A DNA stretch of 64,000 bases from Variovorax sp. YR216. Lineage in GTDB: Bacteria; Pseudomonadota; Gammaproteobacteria; Burkholderiales; Burkholderiaceae_C. Made by a program: the position numbers and the translations under genes. Of the stretch, positions 60,928-64,000 are shown one piece after another. Within the stretch, counting starts at the first letter, position 1; every line of letters starts with the position of its first letter. The stretch covers positions 1 through 64,000 of the forward strand of contig NZ_FNRO01000010.1 in NCBI RefSeq assembly GCF_900107745.1, given 5' to 3'. The notes beneath the pieces were generated by a model. That model ran no database searches. It was not told where the DNA came from and was given only the letters and a program-made list of their open reading frames with translations.

Positions 60928-61776
60928 TCAGACCTCCAGCGCCATCACGGCAGTGGCCGTGTTCGAGATCGGAATGTGGTAATTGCTGTGCACCTTGCGC
61001 ACGGAAGGTCCCGCAGCCGTCAGCGAGCCCCGCATCGCAAGCCACATCAGCAGCTCGATGCCCTGCGTTCCGGTCTTCTCGACCAGCTCGTGGATCGAGA
61101 ACTGCGTCGCCCATTCCGGGTTGGTCAGCAGGCTGTCCATGAATTGCAGGTCGAAGCCCTTGTTGATGTGGCCCGCGCGGGTGCCGTCGAGCTGGTGCGA
61201 CAGCCCGCCCGAGGCCACCATCAGCACCCGTTGGTCCGAACCCCAGGCCGCCACCGCCTCGCCGACGGCCTTGCCCAGCGCATAGACGCGGCTCGCCTTG
61301 GGCAGCGGGAACTGCACGGTGTTGATGCACACCGGCACGATGCGCACCGGCCAGTCGTCACCGGATTCCGGCCACAGCAGCTTCAGGGGCAGGGTGCAGG
61401 CATGGTCGATCAGCATCTCCTGGCAGCTCACGATGTCGAACTCGCGCTCGACCAGCGTATTGACCAGTTGCCACGAGAGGTCCGGGCAACCCTGGACCGG
61501 TGGCTGGGTGGGAATGCCCCAGCCTTCGTCGGCCGAGACGTACTGGGCCGCGGCGCCGACCGCGAAGGTCGGCATCTTGTCGAGGAAGAAGTTCAGCCCG
61601 TGGTCGTTGTAGAACATCACCACCACGTCGGGCCGCGCGGTGGCCAGCCAGTCGTGGATGGGAGGGAAGGCGCCGAAGAAGGGCTTCCAGTAGGGCTCGT
61701 TCTGCAGGCCCTTGTGAATGGCGCCGCCGATGGCGGGAATGTGCGAGGTGCCGACCCCGCCGATGATCTTGGCCAT
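60928..61776 (-). CDS. Second class III extradiol dioxygenase, catalytic (LigB-like) subunit
   Basis: A 282-residue paralogue of PmdB. Iron ligands are conserved at the same places: His12 (GTSHIPAIG), His59 (FYNDHGLNF) and a Glu in TQGIELLMW; the catalytic His is in SGGLSHQLDG. The ATG follows a CAGGAGA site. The sequence is clearly diverged from pmdB, so this is an old duplication, not a recent one. Possible substrates are gallate, a methylated gallate or another catechol acid. Together with the LigA-like gene 26 bp upstream it forms a two-gene unit next to its own LysR gene. Confidence 0.87.
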   Translation of the reverse strand: MAKIIGGVGTSHIPAIGGAIHKGLQNEPYWKPFFGAFPPIHDWLATARPDVVVMFYNDHGLNFFLDKMPTFAVGAAAQYVSADEGWGIPTQPPVQGCPDLSWQLVNTLVEREFDIVSCQEMLIDHACTLPLKLLWPESGDDWPVRIVPVCINTVQFPLPKASRVYALGKAVGEAVAAWGSDQRVLMVASGGLSHQLDGTRAGHINKGFDLQFMDSLLTNPEWATQFSIHELVEKTGTQGIELLMWLAMRGSLTAAGPSVRKVHSNYHIPISNTATAVMALEV

Positions 61777-61802
61777 GATCTGTCTCCTGTGATGGGTTGT
61801 GA

Positions 61803-62144
61803 CTACTGCAGGGCTGCTGCGTTCAGCATGGCCTGGAAGGCTTCCTTGGTCATGCCGGTCTGCTGCGCGCCGATGTCCTGCATGTCCAGCTTGAAGATGC
61901 CGGCGAACTTCGCGAGGTAGTAGGCGTTGCCGCCGGCCTCGATGAGTTGCAGCACGTTGCGCGCACGGATGGCTGCGGCCTGCTGCTCGTTGAGGCCGAA
62001 GCGGCGCATGTACGCCTCTTCGTCGGCCAGGAAGGCCCGGCGATTGGCTTCCTCGTTGAAGGAAAAGCACATCTTGTTGAGTGCGTAGCCCTTCCTCGCC
62101 TGATCGCCGTCGAAGAGCGTGGTGCCGGGAATCGGTGCGTCCAT
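61803..62144 (-). CDS. Second class III extradiol dioxygenase, small (LigA-like) subunit
   Basis: A 113-residue LigA-type helical protein, shorter than PmdA (147) because it lacks the polar tail. It shows KGYALNKMCFSFNEEANRRAF and IEAGGNAYYLAKFAG, the equivalents of the PmdA landmarks. The ATG follows TGGAGA. It is the first gene of the minus-strand pair and probably closes the active site of the LigB-like protein. Confidence 0.86.
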   Translation of the reverse strand: MDAPIPGTTLFDGDQARKGYALNKMCFSFNEEANRRAFLADEEAYMRRFGLNEQQAAAIRARNVLQLIEAGGNAYYLAKFAGIFKLDMQDIGAQQTGMTKEAFQAMLNAAALQ

Positions 62145-62174
62145 GTCTGTCTCCAGGTATGTGGTGGACTCCAG

Positions 62175-62195
62175 TGTCGGACTTCGATTGCGACA
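62175..62195. promoter_or_regulatory. Inverted repeat TGTCG-N11-CGACA, candidate LysR site
   Basis: It lies in the 70-bp divergent gap between the LigA-like gene and the LysR gene at 62215. The arms are perfect, but the 21-bp span is longer than the standard LysR T-N11-A box, so this assignment is tentative. Confidence 0.35.
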
Positions 62196-62214
62196 AATAA
62201 ACAGATGGGTCATC

Positions 62215-63129
62215 ATGAAACACATGAGCGAAATCGATGAATACAACCTCGACACCCGACTGCTCCGGCTGCTGGTTGCCGTAGTGGAGGCCGGTTCGAT
62301 CACCGGCGCCGCGACGCAGCTCGGCGTCACGCAGTCGGCGGTGAGCCATCTGCTGGGGCGCCTGCGGGCCATCGCGGGCGATCCGCTGTTCGTGAAGTCG
62401 GGCCGCGGCATCGTGGCGACCGTGCGTGCGGGCGAGCTGGCAGCACAGGCGCGCGAGCTGCTGGCCGACATGGAAGCGTTTGCGCGCGGCGACCGCTTCG
62501 AGCCCACCCGATGGCGCATCACCTTCACCATCGCCGCCAACGACTTCCAGCGCGATGTGCTGCTCCCCGCGTTGGCCGCGCGGCTGCGCGCCTTGGCGCC
62601 CGGCGTGTCGCTGCGGATCATTCCATCGGACGTGCCGACGCTGGAGATGCTGCGCAGCGGCGGCTGTCATCTCGTGATCAGCCCCCGGCCCCCGGAAGGC
62701 GGGGACGTGATGCAGAAGCGGTTGTTCGAGGATCGCTGGCGCGTCTACTACGACCCCGCCGCGCGCGAGGCACCGCAGGGCCGGCGCGACTACCTCGCGG
62801 CCGACCACGTCACCGTGGTCTACGAGCCGCGCCGCATGCTCGCGGTCGACGAGGCGCTGGCCGATGCCGGCGTGCAGAGGCGTTTCGCCGTGACGGTGCC
62901 CGGGTTCGCCGGCCTGCCGGCCTTCCTGCGCGGCAGCCCGCTGCTGGCCACCGCACCGGCGCGGCTGGGCCAGGGGCTGCTGCGTGAATTCGCGAGCGTC
63001 GCGCCGCCGGTTCCGTGTCCGCCGCTACCGATGTACATGGTGTGGCACCGGCGCTTTCACGAGGACGCCGCGCATCGCTGGATGCGCGCCCTGGTTGAGG
63101 AGGGGGTGCCGTCCAGGCCGAGAAGTTGA
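62215..63129 (+). CDS. LysR-family regulator of the second dioxygenase pair
   Basis: A 304-residue LysR protein. The helix-turn-helix is VVEAGSITGAATQLGVTQSAVSHLLGRL near residues 20-48, followed by the effector domain with FTIAANDFQRDVLLPAL near 105, a mark of the NodD/NahR-like branch. ATG codons at 62215 and 62224 are both possible; earlier starts would run into the LigA-like gene. It is divergent from the second LigA/LigB pair and likely controls it. Confidence 0.86.
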   Translation: MKHMSEIDEYNLDTRLLRLLVAVVEAGSITGAATQLGVTQSAVSHLLGRLRAIAGDPLFVKSGRGIVATVRAGELAAQARELLADMEAFARGDRFEPTRWRITFTIAANDFQRDVLLPALAARLRALAPGVSLRIIPSDVPTLEMLRSGGCHLVISPRPPEGGDVMQKRLFEDRWRVYYDPAAREAPQGRRDYLAADHVTVVYEPRRMLAVDEALADAGVQRRFAVTVPGFAGLPAFLRGSPLLATAPARLGQGLLREFASVAPPVPCPPLPMYMVWHRRFHEDAAHRWMRALVEEGVPSRPRS

Positions 63130-63131
63130 GG

Positions 63132-63527
63132 CTATTTGCGCGCGTCCGGCACGACGATGAGGTCGGCGATCAGCGGGCGAATGCGCTCGTCCTGGTAGTA
63201 GCCGCCGTATTCTGTGTACCGCAGGAAGGCTGCGTCGCACGCCTTGCAGGTCCACAGCGAGCACTGGTTGTAGGGGTGCCAGCCCAGCGCGATCGGCGCG
63301 TCGGGAGACCACAGGTGGGTTCCGCCGGGATGGTATTCGTCGAGCCGTTCGGCCGCGTCCTCGGTGCGCAGCGAGCCGACACCGGACAAATGGCCGACCT
63401 GCGTGGCGCCCGAGAGCGACTCCCACGCGGGTCGCCAGAGCGGGGTGCACGCATTGCAACGTGCACGACCCGCCGCACGGGCGGCAAAGTCCCGCACTTC
63501 TTTTTCAGTGAGCGTTTGCGAAGTCAT
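63132..63527 (-). CDS. Hypothetical protein with two CxxC motifs
   Basis: A 131-residue cytoplasmic protein with CNAC near residue 23 and CKAC near 92, which could together bind a zinc ion; the second lies in a Trp/Tyr-rich part (LWTCKACDAAFLRYTEYGGYYQDERIR). I do not recognise the family. It lies 36 bp after pobA on the same strand and may be co-transcribed with it, pointing to a role near 4-hydroxybenzoate breakdown. An ATG nine bases upstream is an alternative start. Confidence 0.6.
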   Translation of the reverse strand: MTSQTLTEKEVRDFAARAAGRARCNACTPLWRPAWESLSGATQVGHLSGVGSLRTEDAAERLDEYHPGGTHLWSPDAPIALGWHPYNQCSLWTCKACDAAFLRYTEYGGYYQDERIRPLIADLIVVPDARK

Positions 63528-63563
63528 GGCCTGCATTATTCGCGAGGCCGCATGGGCGGCAAC

Positions 63564-64000
63564 TCAGTCCGCTACGTCTGAGAGCTTCACATACTGCTCG
63601 GCGATCGTTCGCTGCGCCGCCTCGGACTGCGAGATGAACTCCAGCTCGGTCAGCTGCATGCCCCGGTCGAAGGGCGAATGCTCGTTGAAGCGATGCAGCA
63701 GCCCGGTCATGTACGAGGAGTAGCGGATCGTCTTCCAGACACGCAGTCCGCATTCTTCGCTGTAGCGATCGAGCCCCGCGCGCGATCCGCCGGAGAAATA
63801 CGCCGCCATGCCGCGAGCGAGCACGCGTGCGTCCGCGACGGCCATGTTCATGCCCTTGGCGCCGGTCGGCGGAACGATGTGCACCGCATCGCCGGCCAGG
63901 AACAGGTTGCCGTATTGCATCGGGCTGGCGATGAAGGCGCGCAGCTGGGCCATGTCGCGCTGGAAGATTTCGCCTTCCTTCACCTCGGTGCGATCGGTGT
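63564..64000 (-). CDS. pobA: 4-hydroxybenzoate 3-monooxygenase (PobA), C-terminal part
   Basis: The frame continues beyond the window edge, so the N-terminal two thirds are missing. The visible part holds the second FAD motif GNLFLAGDAVHIVPPTGAKGMNMAV and the C-terminal helices YSEECGLRVWKTIRYSSYMTGLLH, both characteristic of p-hydroxybenzoate hydroxylase. The enzyme uses NADPH and oxygen to convert 4-hydroxybenzoate to protocatechuate, the substrate of the pmd operon. Confidence 0.9.
   Translation of the reverse strand, partial: TDRTEVKEGEIFQRDMAQLRAFIASPMQYGNLFLAGDAVHIVPPTGAKGMNMAVADARVLARGMAAYFSGGSRAGLDRYSEECGLRVWKTIRYSSYMTGLLHRFNEHSPFDRGMQLTELEFISQSEAAQRTIAEQYVKLSDVAD

Overview
The window reads as chromosomal DNA of a high-GC, Gram-negative betaproteobacterium, most likely a Comamonadaceae member close to Variovorax or Comamonas. 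The basis is the gene order of the protocatechuate 4,5-cleavage operon (pmdK-E-F-D-A-B-C with a divergent LysR gene), a MobA-type 3-hydroxybenzoate hydroxylase, the wealth of LIV-type ABC, TRAP and MFS importers, and a hairpin-rich intergenic repeat at 15806-15899 that I associate from memory with this family. No rRNA, tRNA or CRISPR array was seen.

Layout. 1-3190 is a scarred region: the end of an S33 peptidase gene, a small orphan gene, an HD-type (p)ppGpp hydrolase pseudogene with an internal deletion, a decapitated tyrosine integrase, and a 10-bp-phased direct repeat array. 3191-10330 holds housekeeping and lineage-specific genes: GAF protein, GltS, NlpD-like lipoprotein, LuxR-type response regulator and several hypotheticals. 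10333-31498 is a large catabolic island. A ten-gene minus-strand operon (AroE-like dehydrogenase, KstD-like flavoprotein, SDRs, LIV-type ABC importer, epimerase-like protein) diverges from a seven-gene plus-strand operon (Gfo/Idh, IclR regulator, second KstD-like flavoprotein, NIPSNAP, TIM-barrel protein, acyl-CoA dehydrogenase, CoA transferase). A three-gene operon (SDR, third flavoprotein, NIPSNAP) and an AraC regulator follow. 32519-41777 carries a tannase-family esterase, a carboxylesterase, a fused TRAP transporter and a Gfo/Idh gene in one operon, with a divergent TetR gene and a VOC protein.

41808-49161 is a compact module built around a Crp/Fnr-type regulator. One side carries a hydroxybenzoyl-CoA thioesterase, an SDR and a MobA-like hydroxylase. 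The other carries an ACS-family MFS importer, a BKACE-family beta-keto acid cleavage enzyme and a carnitine-dehydrogenase-like beta-hydroxy acid dehydrogenase. The same 16-bp motif lies in front of both sides. I infer a side-chain shortening route for a beta-hydroxylated hydroxyphenyl acid: oxidation to a beta-keto acid, BKACE cleavage to hydroxybenzoyl-CoA plus acetoacetate, hydrolysis to hydroxybenzoate, and hydroxylation to protocatechuate.

49202-50869 holds a DegS/HtrA-type protease and a histidine-rich exported protein. 50980-60920 is the pmd operon and its LysR regulator, which takes protocatechuate (and probably gallate) to pyruvate and oxaloacetate. It begins with a ModA-like protein lacking a signal peptide and ends with an aldo/keto reductase and an alpha/beta hydrolase. 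60928-64000 holds a second LigA/LigB pair, a second LysR gene, a cysteine-motif protein and the 3' part of pobA (4-hydroxybenzoate 3-hydroxylase). Esters, 3-hydroxybenzoate, 4-hydroxybenzoate and perhaps gallate would thus converge on the meta-cleavage operon, while the 10-31 kb island probably handles a separate, alicyclic or hydroaromatic substrate.
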